Source: JBFONV01 sp040779335
GTDB lineage: Bacteria; Pseudomonadota; Gammaproteobacteria; Enterobacterales; Alteromonadaceae
Reading direction: 5' to 3'
NCBI GenBank assembly: GCA_040779335.1
Contig: JBFONV010000002.1
Span: 62,001 to 126,000 of the forward strand
DNA length: 64,000 bases
The notes beneath the pieces are model-generated. The model was given only the letters and a program-made list of their open reading frames with translations. It ran no database searches and was not told the DNA's origin. Shown piece after piece: positions 34,896 through 44,337 of this stretch (its first letter is position 1; every line of letters begins with the position of its first letter). The translations under genes and the position numbers were made by a program.

Positions 34896-37799
34896 CTATT
34901 TTTTCAATGTGTTATTAATAAAACCGTCAATTTCAGCATACCTTACCGGTTTAGAAAAATAATACCCTTGGATCATATTACAGTGCATTTTCTTTAATAG
35001 TTCATATTCTTCTTTTCGCTCAACACCTTCAGCAACCACATTTAAGTCGAGCGCTTTTGCCATACTCAAAACGGCTGAAACTATACTTGAACTTTGCTTA
35101 CTTATATCAATACCATCAATAAAAACCCGATCAATTTTTAATATAGATACCGGCATATGCATAAGTAAACTCAGTGATGAATAGCCGGTACCAAAATCAT
35201 CAATAGCAATGGTTAAACCAAGTTCAGCCAGTTCATTTAAAATATCTAGCTTATTATCAACATCATCCATTAACGCTGTTTCAGTAATTTCTAGGACAAT
35301 ATTGTCAGGTGAAGCGCCTGTTTTTATTAAAATATCGTTAAACTTTTTCGCTATTGCATTATCACTTAACTGTCGCGGTGATACATTCACAGAAACATAA
35401 ATGGAACGGTCACCTTCTAGCTGCCCATTCCAAGTATTTTCGGCGATACAAGCCTGCTCAAAAACCCATTCCCCGATAGGTAAAATAACGCCTGACATTT
35501 CAGCAATAGGAATAAATTCTACCGGGGATATTTCTTGTTCTTGTGAAAACCAGCGAATTAGCGTCTCCACCCCAACCATATGCCCAGTATCAGCACTTAC
35601 AATCGGCTGAAAACGCACTTGAAATTCCTTATTTTCAATAGCACGGCTAAGTTTATTGGTATAGCTGAGTTTTTTAATCGTCTTCTCATGTATGGTTTGA
35701 TCGTAAACATGCCAGCTGTCTCGGCCTCTGTCTTTTGACTCATAAAGCGCAGAATCGGCATTCCTTAATAATTCTTCCGCGGTTAAATCGCTGTGGTTAA
35801 AAGCAATACCAATACTGACACTGGTAATAATATTAATATCGCCAATAAAAATAGGTTTACTTAATTGATTATTAATACGTTGAGCAAGGCCATACATATC
35901 ATCTTCTGTCGTTAACTGATCACACAAAACGATAAATTCATCACCACCAAAACGAGCAACAGTATCACCAGGTCGCACCACTTCTAACAACTGGTTAGCT
36001 ATTTTTATTAATAGCTGATCGCCAATATCATGCCCGTAACTATCATTCACCAATTTAAAATTATCTAAGTCGATAAACAATAATGCTATAAGGCTACCAT
36101 CTCTTTTGGCACGATTTAACGCATTAGTTAATCTGTCTTGCATTAATGACCTATTTGGCAATGTAGTCAGCGTATCGTGCATAGACCGCCAAATAAGAGT
36201 TTCTTCATTTTCCTTTTGTTCGGTAATATCTTGTAAGGTTACAACAAAAGCGACTTTGCCATCATCATAAGCTTTTGATATTGAAGCGCGTAAAGGAAAC
36301 AAAGAACCGTCTTTTTTATAACCACAGACTTCTCCCCTTTCCCCCATAAGAATGTCGTTCTTTGGTGAATCAGCAAACTGCTGAACGTATTCTTTATGAC
36401 GTCCTCTAAGGTGCGGAGGTAATAAATTATGCACTGACATGCCAAGCATTTCTTTATCGGTATAACCAAATAATTGGTTAGCACAGCGATTTGTACGAAT
36501 AATGCATCCCTCTTCATCTGTTGCAATAATGGCAATATCTGCAACCGATAACAAACCAGTGGTGCGAAAATGGCTAGTCGCTATACTTGTATTAGTTTGA
36601 TCATTGTCCGTAGAAGCGGCGGTAAATCTGCAACTTTTTTCAACTGGGTTCAACTGAGCCATTTGCGCAGATAAAAATGCTTGATTGTAGCGTTTAGGAA
36701 TAACGGGGGATATTTGTCCGAAGGATTGAATTATAGAAAAAGTACCATCAAAATTGCAACGAGAAAGATAGGTATTAACACTGGCATGATGAGTTTTCGC
36801 GTCCATAACAACCCGGCCCTGTGGGCCTGCAACAGTAACATGTTCTAATGCTGCAACAATTGCTTCGCGATCTGCACTACCCGCTTGATTAATCGCATTA
36901 GCAAAAGCATGAACACATACATAAGTGCCCTCGCCAAAGTTGGTCAGTAAGCCGTCACCTTCAGGCCAAATTCCCGTTACGTCAGGCAATTGCTTTAATC
37001 GCGCTAAATAATTTTTATTTTCATTGGTTTCTAATCCCATAAAATAGGTATTACTAGAATAAAACCCCTCACGGACATGAGCAGGTAAACGTTGGACCAT
37101 AGCCTCGTCATAGTGCCCCATGACAACCTTCATTTTATCCTTGAGCCCTAACTCATAAAAGCGCGTTAACAGGTTAGTTTGATCACTACCGGCAAAATAA
37201 GGGACAAAAACATCGGCGCCTGACTTACTGACTTGGTCAAGAAGTTGTTCTATTTCTGTGCTGCCTATCGGTAAATATTCTTCGCCAACGACTTCACCAC
37301 CATACAGCTTAAGCGCGTTAATCGCGGCGTCTATAGACCCCCTTGGCCATTCGTAATTACTCCCAGCAAAAAACATCTTTTGACCATATTTTTCAGCCAT
37401 ATAAGGGATCATTTTATCTATTTGCTGATTGGGTAAGGCGGCGAAGTTAAAAAAGTATCGATTGAATATGCTGCCTTCATAAAAAGAAAAATTAAGATAA
37501 GGAACACGTCGAGGTTCAGCAACGTTATTGGCTACCGAAATCCGAGAATTTGACAGCAGATTACCAATGATAGCGACGCACTGATATTCATCAATTAATC
37601 TATTGGCAGCAGGTACCGCTGTTTCAGGCAAACTGCCATCATCAAGAGTAATTAGCTCAAGCTTTTTACCTAAAACCCCTCCTTGTTCATTGATTTCCTG
37701 ACAAGCAACTTGTCCTGCCCAAGAGATTTCTTTTCCATACATATTTACCAGCCCAGTCATTGGCGCCATTAAACCAAGTCGTATGGTTTTATCAGACAT
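34896..37799 (-). CDS. Cytosolic AmiC-like ligand-binding domain fused to PAS-GGDEF-EAL
   Basis: The 967-residue protein starts directly with a type 1 periplasmic-binding fold of the urea/amide (AmiC/UrtA, PF13433-like) family: IRLGLMAPMTGLVNMYGKEI at the start and CVHAFANAINQAG near 295-307. There is no signal peptide or membrane helix, so like Pseudomonas AmiC it should bind its ligand in the cytosol. PAS (about 415-530), GGDEF (535-700) and EAL (710-960) follow. The cyclase site RFGGDEF (618-622) and the inhibitory RPGD (609-612) are intact. The EAL motif reads ETL (in VETLIRW), with LEITETAL, IDDFGTGYSS, LKIDR and AEGVE conserved. It is a monocistronic gene beside another cyclase. Confidence 0.93.
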   Translation of the reverse strand: MSDKTIRLGLMAPMTGLVNMYGKEISWAGQVACQEINEQGGVLGKKLELITLDDGSLPETAVPAANRLIDEYQCVAIIGNLLSNSRISVANNVAEPRRVPYLNFSFYEGSIFNRYFFNFAALPNQQIDKMIPYMAEKYGQKMFFAGSNYEWPRGSIDAAINALKLYGGEVVGEEYLPIGSTEIEQLLDQVSKSGADVFVPYFAGSDQTNLLTRFYELGLKDKMKVVMGHYDEAMVQRLPAHVREGFYSSNTYFMGLETNENKNYLARLKQLPDVTGIWPEGDGLLTNFGEGTYVCVHAFANAINQAGSADREAIVAALEHVTVAGPQGRVVMDAKTHHASVNTYLSRCNFDGTFSIIQSFGQISPVIPKRYNQAFLSAQMAQLNPVEKSCRFTAASTDNDQTNTSIATSHFRTTGLLSVADIAIIATDEEGCIIRTNRCANQLFGYTDKEMLGMSVHNLLPPHLRGRHKEYVQQFADSPKNDILMGERGEVCGYKKDGSLFPLRASISKAYDDGKVAFVVTLQDITEQKENEETLIWRSMHDTLTTLPNRSLMQDRLTNALNRAKRDGSLIALLFIDLDNFKLVNDSYGHDIGDQLLIKIANQLLEVVRPGDTVARFGGDEFIVLCDQLTTEDDMYGLAQRINNQLSKPIFIGDINIITSVSIGIAFNHSDLTAEELLRNADSALYESKDRGRDSWHVYDQTIHEKTIKKLSYTNKLSRAIENKEFQVRFQPIVSADTGHMVGVETLIRWFSQEQEISPVEFIPIAEMSGVILPIGEWVFEQACIAENTWNGQLEGDRSIYVSVNVSPRQLSDNAIAKKFNDILIKTGASPDNIVLEITETALMDDVDNKLDILNELAELGLTIAIDDFGTGYSSLSLLMHMPVSILKIDRVFIDGIDISKQSSSIVSAVLSMAKALDLNVVAEGVERKEEYELLKKMHCNMIQGYYFSKPVRYAEIDGFINNTLKK

Positions 37800-37914
37800 A
37801 AGAAAAAAATGCTCCTGAAAAATTATAAAATAGAGTATAGCTTAATACATTGAATTTATTCTAAAATAACACCATCAATTTAAACGTAACTTTGTCCCGT
37901 TTTTCCCATATAGG

Positions 37915-39072
37915 CTAGTTCGTCTCTAAGCTTTTTAATTCATACATAGCCTTGTCTGCCTGATGCAGAGCTTGCTCAGGCTCTCCACCTACCGCTAGGT
38001 AAGCACTACCAACAGAAAAATCAATCGGTATATTTAACGTATTATGTTGCTTTAAATATTGTCGACTTGCGTCAATACGTTGATCGGTCATTTCAGGCTT
38101 TACTCCTTTAGCGACAATAACAAATTCATCTCCTGCATAACGAAATATTTTATCTTCCTGACGAAAATTAATGGTCAACGCTTGAGCGAAAAGCTGCAAA
38201 CATTCATCGCCAACGTTATGACCATAACGATCATTAATTTTCTTAAAATCATCAAGATCAAAAAATAAAATACTTGCGCCAGTGAGCTTAGCTCTATCAA
38301 GCTCTCGACGTAGCGAACGACGATTAAATAAACCAGTTAATGTATCTTTATCGGCTAGTTCCTGCAATTCGCGTTTTACTTCGAGCAAATTATCGCAGCT
38401 AGTGGTTAGCTCTCCTTGAATAGTCCGATATAATGCCAGCACACAGCCCAGTGCAATACACCACTCGGCAGCGCTATCAAACGATGAATGTGACGCCAAA
38501 AATAAAGGTAACAATTGCGATGAATCTGTTGGCGTTATGGCAGCATATCCATAACTAAACGCTTCTGCCAATGCCAATGCACCGCGCGTAGTAAAACCGA
38601 CAATAATCCAGCCAAGTACCTTCGATTGACTGCGCAGGGCAAGCATTGCGCCAGTTGCTAAGGTTAGGAATATCACACTGCTTTGTATGGCGCCAAGCCA
38701 ATTAATACTGGGAATGAGTAAGCCGCCAAAGATCGCCAGAACCACGCTGATAATAACTAGTTTTTCGGCGCGCAGCATACCCATTGAAATTCCAATATAG
38801 TTTTGCAAACCAGACAGTAACAAACCAACAAACAGACATTTAAATAATATATATAACCCAGTGATAACACCAAATAGCCAGGTTTGAGTGGGTTGCCATA
38901 GCCAAAAAACTAGCGCGATGGCAAGAGCACAAAGATTTGCCAGCCAGGCATGGACCCAAGGACGCAGCTCTATACGTTTAGTGGCAACGGCTAGCGATAT
39001 AAAAAATAGCGCAATCATAATATCTGAGACAACCTGAACGGCAGTACTCCAGCGCCATAACAATAATTCCAT
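37915..39072 (-). CDS. Membrane diguanylate cyclase
   Basis: The 385-residue protein has seven or eight hydrophobic segments (about 12-215), then a short coiled linker (220-240) and a GGDEF domain (about 241-385). The catalytic motif is RYAGDEF (AGDEF at 313-317, a functional variant), with an RxxD inhibitory site (RQED, 304-307) and FFDLDDFKKINDRYGHNVGD. It would make c-di-GMP in answer to a membrane cue. It lies 115 bases upstream of the AmiC-like fusion gene on the same strand. Confidence 0.92.
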   Translation of the reverse strand: MELLLWRWSTAVQVVSDIMIALFFISLAVATKRIELRPWVHAWLANLCALAIALVFWLWQPTQTWLFGVITGLYILFKCLFVGLLLSGLQNYIGISMGMLRAEKLVIISVVLAIFGGLLIPSINWLGAIQSSVIFLTLATGAMLALRSQSKVLGWIIVGFTTRGALALAEAFSYGYAAITPTDSSQLLPLFLASHSSFDSAAEWCIALGCVLALYRTIQGELTTSCDNLLEVKRELQELADKDTLTGLFNRRSLRRELDRAKLTGASILFFDLDDFKKINDRYGHNVGDECLQLFAQALTINFRQEDKIFRYAGDEFVIVAKGVKPEMTDQRIDASRQYLKQHNTLNIPIDFSVGSAYLAVGGEPEQALHQADKAMYELKSLETN

Positions 39073-39346
39073 GCAATTATCCGAAAAATTAACTGTATGT
39101 TTAGGGTCTGTTACTCTGTCATTTTAGCCGAGATGTACCTTGGTGGTTAATTTACGGCTAATTTTTGAGCGTTTTCACTTTACCTTGCTAAGGTATTGCT
39201 ATCAACTCAATTTAAATTAAACAATATTAAGCCAATGCTGTTGTGCACAATGATAAGATAAATAGAACAATACTCAAACACTTTGCTTTAAGATCAACAT
39301 GATGTGACGCTCTAGTGAGAATACGTGCTCACTAAACAACGCGACG

Positions 39347-40237
39347 TCAGTCTACTGGTTTACTGAGTGCTTCAAAGCCGCTAAGCACATCAAACAATTC
39401 TTCATCAATATCACTCTGGCGCAGACGATAAAACGCTCGATTAAGCTCATATTGCAATTCATCAATATTTTTTTCTGCGCGCTGCATTGCAGCCAGACGA
39501 CTGGCATTTTCACTGGCCAGTGATTCTGCGCACGCCCGAAACAGACTGACAAAAAGATATTCACGCACAAATGCACTCAACGTTCGTTGTCGTTTCGGCA
39601 TCACTTCAGGTAAATTAATACTTGGCCAGTGAATGCTTGTTAAATTTTTTCGCCAAGTGCTATCCAATGGCAACAGTTGTTGACTCGTTGGGCAATAAAC
39701 CGAATTTGACTCAGGGCGATGATGAAACAAGTAGACTTGGTTGATCTGCTGGTGTTCCTGTTGTATTTCAATTTCAAGTAACACTTTGCCTACCAGCGCA
39801 GTGATCGCCTTGACTGAGTTAGGTAACATAAAATCTGATTTAGCGACTAGTTCTGTTTCTGCCAACAACGCTTTAAGTCGATCTCCTACTGTCAGGACAA
39901 TTTTTTCTCCCGGAAAACTCGCCAACGTATCAGCGACAAATGCCACCATAGCTTCATTAAACTGGCCCACCAATCCTTGATCTGATCCAAAAATAATTAC
40001 GCCAATAGCAGGTGTGCTGTGCTGATAACTATTTTGGCTAACTTCTAGCGCGTCACTTTGTAAAAAACAGGCCGACAACCCCAACTGTACGGTACGATAA
40101 TAATCATCTAATGAGCGCACGGCATTTTCATACTGGCTAATATTCGATGACGCCATAATCTTCATGATGCGCACCACAGCGCCAAGTGTTTGCGCACTAG
40201 TAATTTTATAACGTAAATTGGCGACATTTTCACTCAT
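39347..40237 (-). CDS. atpG: N-type ATPase gamma subunit
   Basis: The 296-residue protein is the central-stalk gamma subunit of a second, N-type rotary ATPase. It begins SENVANLRYKITSAQTLGAV and ends with the usual C-terminal helix (NASRLAAMQRAEKNIDELQY). I chose the ATG at 40237, eight bases after a near-perfect AAGGAGGT ribosome site, over a TTG at 40240. It is the last gene of the operon atpDCQRBEFAG, 22 bases after atpA. A 7-base hairpin without a T-run lies at 39313-39334, and I see no clear terminator in the 274-base gap after it. Confidence 0.92.
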   Translation of the reverse strand: MSENVANLRYKITSAQTLGAVVRIMKIMASSNISQYENAVRSLDDYYRTVQLGLSACFLQSDALEVSQNSYQHSTPAIGVIIFGSDQGLVGQFNEAMVAFVADTLASFPGEKIVLTVGDRLKALLAETELVAKSDFMLPNSVKAITALVGKVLLEIEIQQEHQQINQVYLFHHRPESNSVYCPTSQQLLPLDSTWRKNLTSIHWPSINLPEVMPKRQRTLSAFVREYLFVSLFRACAESLASENASRLAAMQRAEKNIDELQYELNRAFYRLRQSDIDEELFDVLSGFEALSKPVD

Positions 40238-40259
40238 CAATACACCTCCTTAAAAACGC

Positions 40260-41828
40260 TCATCGTATTTCCTTTGCGCTAAGGTCGACGGTAAATGTTG
40301 TCAAGGCAGCTCGAACTAACTCAAGCACAGTATGCTTATCTTGCTCACTGAGTTTATTTTCACTGTCAAAATGCATGACTATCTCAGTGGGAATTTCTGC
40401 AATAGCAGCACAAATCGCATGCTCGGCGGCAGGCACTTGTGCTAAGGGGATCTGGTCGAATAATTTAGCATTCAATGCCAGCAATATCGCAATTTGCCCA
40501 ACCATAGCAACGGGCTTAAATTCTGCTTGTTTCAAGCAAGCACGAATGCGCTTTCCATGTTCAATAAGTTTAAGGGTGCTATCATCCAGTCGCGCACCAA
40601 AACGGGCAAAGTTTTCCAATTCTTCAAACTGTGCATAAGACAGCTTAAGATCGGCGGTAACGGCTCGATAAGCAACGCGTTGTGCTTTACCACCAACCCG
40701 TGACACTGATTTGCCCACGTCAATAGCAGGCAAGATCCCCTGTTCAAATAACGAAGGTGAAAGGTATAGTTGCCCATCGGTAATCGAAATCAAGTTAGTT
40801 GGAATGTAAGCAGAAATATCCTGTGCTTGGGTTTCAATAATAGGCAATGCCGTTAGCGAACCACCACCAAGTTCTTGACATAAGTGAGTAGAGCGCTCCA
40901 ATAATCGCGAATGAATATAAAAGATATCACCAGGAAACGCTTCTCTGCCGGGTGGACGACGCAACAATAATGACAGTTCGCGATAGGCACGAGCATGATG
41001 GGTAAGATCGTCATAAACAATCAAGACATCACGCCCTTGTTCCATAAAATACTCAGCAATGCTAGTTGCCGCATAAGGAGCAATATAAGCTAGACCGGGA
41101 GGATCGTTACCTTCAGTCACCACCACTACGGTATATGCCAAGGCCTCTTTTTCTCGTAGAGTCGCGATCACTTTTGCGACCCCCGAAGCACGTTGACCAA
41201 TGGCGCAATACACGCATAACACGTTTTTATCCCGTTGATTGAGTATGGTATCCAACGCAATGGCTGTTTTGCCTGTTTGGCGATCACCGAGAATTAATTC
41301 GCGCTGGCCAAGACCTACGGGAACGAGCGCATCAATAACCTTGATGCCAGTTTGCAGAGGTTCACTAACAGAAGCGCGATCCATAATTGCTGGCGATGGC
41401 CGTTCTATCGGTAAACGAGTACTAGTAAGTAAACGCCCCTTACCATCTAGAGATTGCCCCGTCGGGCTAACAATACGCCCTATCAGGCCCTCTCCTACAG
41501 GTATATCAACAACGTTACCACAACGTTCAACTTCATCACCCGCCTGCAAATGCCAGTAATCACCCAACAACACCACACCAATTTCATCTTCATCAACATT
41601 AAAGGCAATACCGTAAATGTTACCGGGAAATCTCAATACTTCTTCAAAACCGACATTAGGTAAGCCAGTGACCTTAGCAGTGCCAGTGGTAATACTGACA
41701 ATAAATCCCACTTCTTGTGGTTTCAGGTCTGGCTTAAAAGCATGCCGAGCCTGACGCAGACTTAAAAGGGTATTGTCAAAGCTTGCTTGCAGCAATGTCT
41801 CGGGAAAGAAATCCGCTTCAACGTTCAT
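40260..41828 (-). CDS. atpA: N-type ATPase alpha subunit
   Basis: The 522-residue alpha subunit is the non-catalytic nucleotide-binding partner of beta. The P-loop GDRQTGKT is at 181-188, and PAIDVGKSVSRVGGKAQ and VYDDLTHHARAYREL are the usual alpha motifs. Its start shares ATGA with the atpF stop, and AAGGAGCAGCA precedes it. It is clearly of the N-ATPase group by context: no separate delta gene precedes it. Confidence 0.95.
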   Translation of the reverse strand: MNVEADFFPETLLQASFDNTLLSLRQARHAFKPDLKPQEVGFIVSITTGTAKVTGLPNVGFEEVLRFPGNIYGIAFNVDEDEIGVVLLGDYWHLQAGDEVERCGNVVDIPVGEGLIGRIVSPTGQSLDGKGRLLTSTRLPIERPSPAIMDRASVSEPLQTGIKVIDALVPVGLGQRELILGDRQTGKTAIALDTILNQRDKNVLCVYCAIGQRASGVAKVIATLREKEALAYTVVVVTEGNDPPGLAYIAPYAATSIAEYFMEQGRDVLIVYDDLTHHARAYRELSLLLRRPPGREAFPGDIFYIHSRLLERSTHLCQELGGGSLTALPIIETQAQDISAYIPTNLISITDGQLYLSPSLFEQGILPAIDVGKSVSRVGGKAQRVAYRAVTADLKLSYAQFEELENFARFGARLDDSTLKLIEHGKRIRACLKQAEFKPVAMVGQIAILLALNAKLFDQIPLAQVPAAEHAICAAIAEIPTEIVMHFDSENKLSEQDKHTVLELVRAALTTFTVDLSAKEIR

Positions 41829-42628
41829 TGCTGCTCCTTACTCGCATCGTTAATGTTATCGATGTCACTGCTAATTTCTTGCAAGAGCTGCTCAACACTC
41901 TTGGTTAACGTAGAAAGGTAATCAGCAATACTCCATGCTATTTTTTGGCCATTGGCGTTGATTTCAATACCGCAAACTAAATCGGGCTGGGTGGTAAAAC
42001 TAAGCACTACATCGTCCCCGAGTATTTCCTTCATGGCCATTTCGATAAGCGTGCACTGCTCTGTTGACAGCGTAAAAGCAGTGCGAACCAATAGTGGCTG
42101 GGCTGATGAGTAAAGTGCTGATTTTAACTCCGCCATTTCTTGCTCGTTTATTGCGTGCAGACGGTTAATAAAAATCGCCGTCATCCGCTCCTCTAAACTT
42201 GTTCCAGCGAGATCAACCAACACTTTGCGCACGGTGGCAAACACTTCTTTGCGTACGCGACAACTAAGCGCTTGTTGTAAACTCAGTTGTTCATTTTTCA
42301 ACACCAACTGTAACTTGCGCCGCAGCGCTTGTGATTCGGCTCTTACTTCATCAAGTAAGCGCACACGTTCTGCTTTAGCCTGTGCATCGAGTTGCTTCAT
42401 GCGTGCCGCATTTTGTTGTTCAAATTGTTCATTCTTATACTGAAATTCTTGGTACTGTTGCGCAGCTTCATTTTTTGTTGCCTGTGCACTGGTAAGTTCT
42501 GCCGCGATCCGCTGTTCACGAGCATCTATCGCGTCCAGAATAGGCCGATATAAAAAGCGTTTTAGTAACCATATCAAAACAAGAAAATTAACCACTTGCG
42601 CAATAATGGTAAACCAGTCGATAAGCAT
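41825..42628 (-). CDS. atpF: N-type ATPase b subunit with delta-like C-terminal part
   Basis: The 267-residue protein has one membrane helix near the N-terminus (WFTIIAQVVNFLVLIWLLKR) and a long charged coiled coil (about 35-130). Its C-terminal part (about 140-250) takes the role of delta, as in N-ATPases, which lack atpH. Normal b subunits have about 156 residues. I chose the ATG at 42628, immediately after the atpE stop (TAGTAATG). It forms the peripheral stalk that holds the alpha/beta head. Confidence 0.9.
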   Translation of the reverse strand: MLIDWFTIIAQVVNFLVLIWLLKRFLYRPILDAIDAREQRIAAELTSAQATKNEAAQQYQEFQYKNEQFEQQNAARMKQLDAQAKAERVRLLDEVRAESQALRRKLQLVLKNEQLSLQQALSCRVRKEVFATVRKVLVDLAGTSLEERMTAIFINRLHAINEQEMAELKSALYSSAQPLLVRTAFTLSTEQCTLIEMAMKEILGDDVVLSFTTQPDLVCGIEINANGQKIAWSIADYLSTLTKSVEQLLQEISSDIDNINDASKEQQ

Positions 42629-42630
42629 TA

Positions 42631-42912
42631 CTATTGACCTATCGCCACAGTAATTACGTGATTCCAAAAGGGATTGGCAAACAACAATATCATCGCAACC
42701 ACAAAACAATAGATCGCGGTGGATTCAATCATCGCCAAACCAACAAAAAGTGTCCGAGTTATCGTGGCAGACGCATCGGGTTGCTGGGCCAAAGAGCTCA
42801 GTGCAACGGCAACCGCCTTTCCTTCCCCAAATGAAGGCCCGATGACGCCGACTGCGACGGTCAAGCCGGCGGTGATAATTGAAACCACCGCAATAATTGT
42901 CATGCTGTCCAT
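42631..42912 (-). CDS. atpE: N-type ATPase c subunit with two membrane carboxylates
   Basis: The 93-residue proteolipid forms the rotor ring. Helix 1 contains GPSFGEGKAVAVALSSLAQQ with Glu30, and helix 2 contains GLAMIESTAIY with the universal Glu63. In the sodium-binding c subunit of Ilyobacter the helix 1 position is Gln, so this ring has a double-carboxylate site, as in the Burkholderia N-ATPase, which is reported to be proton-specific. The ATG at 42912 has GGAGAG five bases upstream; the ORF could start earlier, but those codons lack a ribosome site and overlap atpB. Confidence 0.92.
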   Translation of the reverse strand: MDSMTIIAVVSIITAGLTVAVGVIGPSFGEGKAVAVALSSLAQQPDASATITRTLFVGLAMIESTAIYCFVVAMILLFANPFWNHVITVAIGQ

Positions 42913-42949
42913 AGTCTCTCCAATAGTCATATAAGTAGTTGTTCTATTG

Positions 42950-43672
42950 TCAATTTGTCGTTTTCGCTTCAGGGTCAGTAGTGCCCCTTGATTTGCCCCC
43001 TTCAGGCTTATTCGTACGTGTGGCAGCAGCAATATACACAGTGGCCAGAATAAAAAAGATATAGGCCTGCACTATGCCAGTGAGCAAGCCAAGCACGGTC
43101 ATGACTATCGGGAACAAAAATGGCGTAATACTCAATAAAATGGCGATGACCATTGCACCACTCATCATGTTACCGAACAACCGCAGTGCCAAAGCAAAGG
43201 TGCGAGAAATTTCGCTAATAATATTAAAGGGCAGCATGATCAACGTTGGTTTGGCGTATGAGGATAGATAATGAGCCAGGCCCTGCTCCTGAATGCCAAA
43301 CACGGGGACGGCAACAAAAACACATAGTGCCAGAGCGGCGGTGGTAGAAAGTGAACCGGTCGCGGGTTCAAAATCAGGTATCATAGTGCCGATGGCAGAA
43401 ATAGCGATAAACAAGAATAACGAACCAAGAAAGCCAAGGTACTTGTTAGGGTGACTCAAGCCCACGTCCTCGATTTGTTTACTAATAGTGAGTACTAACA
43501 CTTCCAGAAAATTCTGCCAGCGTGAACGATGTAACCCTATCGATAACTTTCGGGTAATAACAATCGAACCAAGCACCAAGAACAGCATTACTGCCCACGT
43601 TGACACGATGGTGGCATTGAGTTTAATAAAACCCATTTGCCAAAAAATAATTTGATCTGGACTAAGGCGCAT
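42950..43672 (-). CDS. atpB: N-type ATPase a subunit
   Basis: The 240-residue stator channel protein has about five to six membrane helices. The essential arginine is in LALRLFGNMMSG (Arg164). It overlaps the atpR stop by 11 bases. The ring c subunit gene follows after 37 bases. Together with atpE it makes the ion path. Confidence 0.93.
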   Translation of the reverse strand: MRLSPDQIIFWQMGFIKLNATIVSTWAVMLFLVLGSIVITRKLSIGLHRSRWQNFLEVLVLTISKQIEDVGLSHPNKYLGFLGSLFLFIAISAIGTMIPDFEPATGSLSTTAALALCVFVAVPVFGIQEQGLAHYLSSYAKPTLIMLPFNIISEISRTFALALRLFGNMMSGAMVIAILLSITPFLFPIVMTVLGLLTGIVQAYIFFILATVYIAAATRTNKPEGGKSRGTTDPEAKTTN

Positions 43673-43979
43673 AATCGACCTGTTGTTTTAATTCATGGGC
43701 TTGTTGTTTTTGTCTTATATGCCCAGTGGCCAGTAGACGAACAACCATAAACCCAAGCAGTGAGACAAGTAGTCTTAACCAGTTATCACCGAGGATAAAG
43801 TAAAATCCAACCATGACCATAGTGGCTCTAAATAACAAACTAAACACAAATATCAGAGCGACGTGTCGGCTCGTCCCCAGTTTACACACTGTCAACCACA
43901 GTCCAACGAAATAGAATAAGCCCAATAATGCCCCAGCCAGCAAGGCGAGTATTGCAGCTACCGGATCAATTAACATCAT
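43662..43979 (-). CDS. atpR: N-type ATPase accessory subunit AtpR
   Basis: The protein (105 residues from the chosen start) has three hydrophobic segments (AAILALLAGALLGLFYFVGL, ALIFVFSLLFRATMVMVGFY and LLVSLLGFMVVRLLA). It is the AtpR protein found only in N-ATPase operons, probably for c-ring assembly. Its beginning overlaps the end of atpQ. I prefer the ATG at 43979 because AGGA lies five bases upstream; the ATG at 43991 is an alternative. Confidence 0.9.
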   Translation of the reverse strand: MMLIDPVAAILALLAGALLGLFYFVGLWLTVCKLGTSRHVALIFVFSLLFRATMVMVGFYFILGDNWLRLLVSLLGFMVVRLLATGHIRQKQQAHELKQQVDYAP

Positions 43980-44337
43980 GTTCATCCTCATGTTGATGAA
44001 TTTCTCGGTCTTCTTTATCTAACCAGCGCCACGCGGTAAAACACCCAAGACACAGACCTGCAACCAATAATACTAAGGTCCATGAGTGACCAACTGGGTA
44101 CTGTTTGTCTAACCAGATCCCGAGTACGGCACCAAGTACGGTCGGTATGGCTACAGACCAACCAATCAATCCCATCAATCCAAAACCTGACCAAACCGTT
44201 TTGTTAACATAACGCTGTGCTTTTAGTTTACGAGCGGCCATATCGCCGACTTTTTGACTAAAGGCAACATCGTCCGCCTTAACCTTATTTAACTTATTGT
44301 CATCTGCGTTAGGTTTGCGACTCGATTGATTACTCAT
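43966..44337 (-). CDS. atpQ: N-type ATPase accessory subunit AtpQ (AtpI-like)
   Basis: The 123-residue protein has two membrane helices (SGFGLMGLIGWSVAIPTVLG and LVLLVAGLCLGCFTAW) with a GIWLDKQYP loop, typical of AtpI/AtpQ proteins. The N-terminal tail is long and charged. Its ATG overlaps the atpC stop (ATGA). It is specific to the N-ATPase operon and likely aids assembly. Confidence 0.9.
   Translation of the reverse strand: MSNQSSRKPNADDNKLNKVKADDVAFSQKVGDMAARKLKAQRYVNKTVWSGFGLMGLIGWSVAIPTVLGAVLGIWLDKQYPVGHSWTLVLLVAGLCLGCFTAWRWLDKEDREIHQHEDEHDVN

Noticed and set aside
40375..42443. Several plus-strand frames of 66-106 codons across the N-ATPase operon
   Set aside because: They are antisense shadows of atpA and atpF, whose protein motifs are clear on the minus strand.
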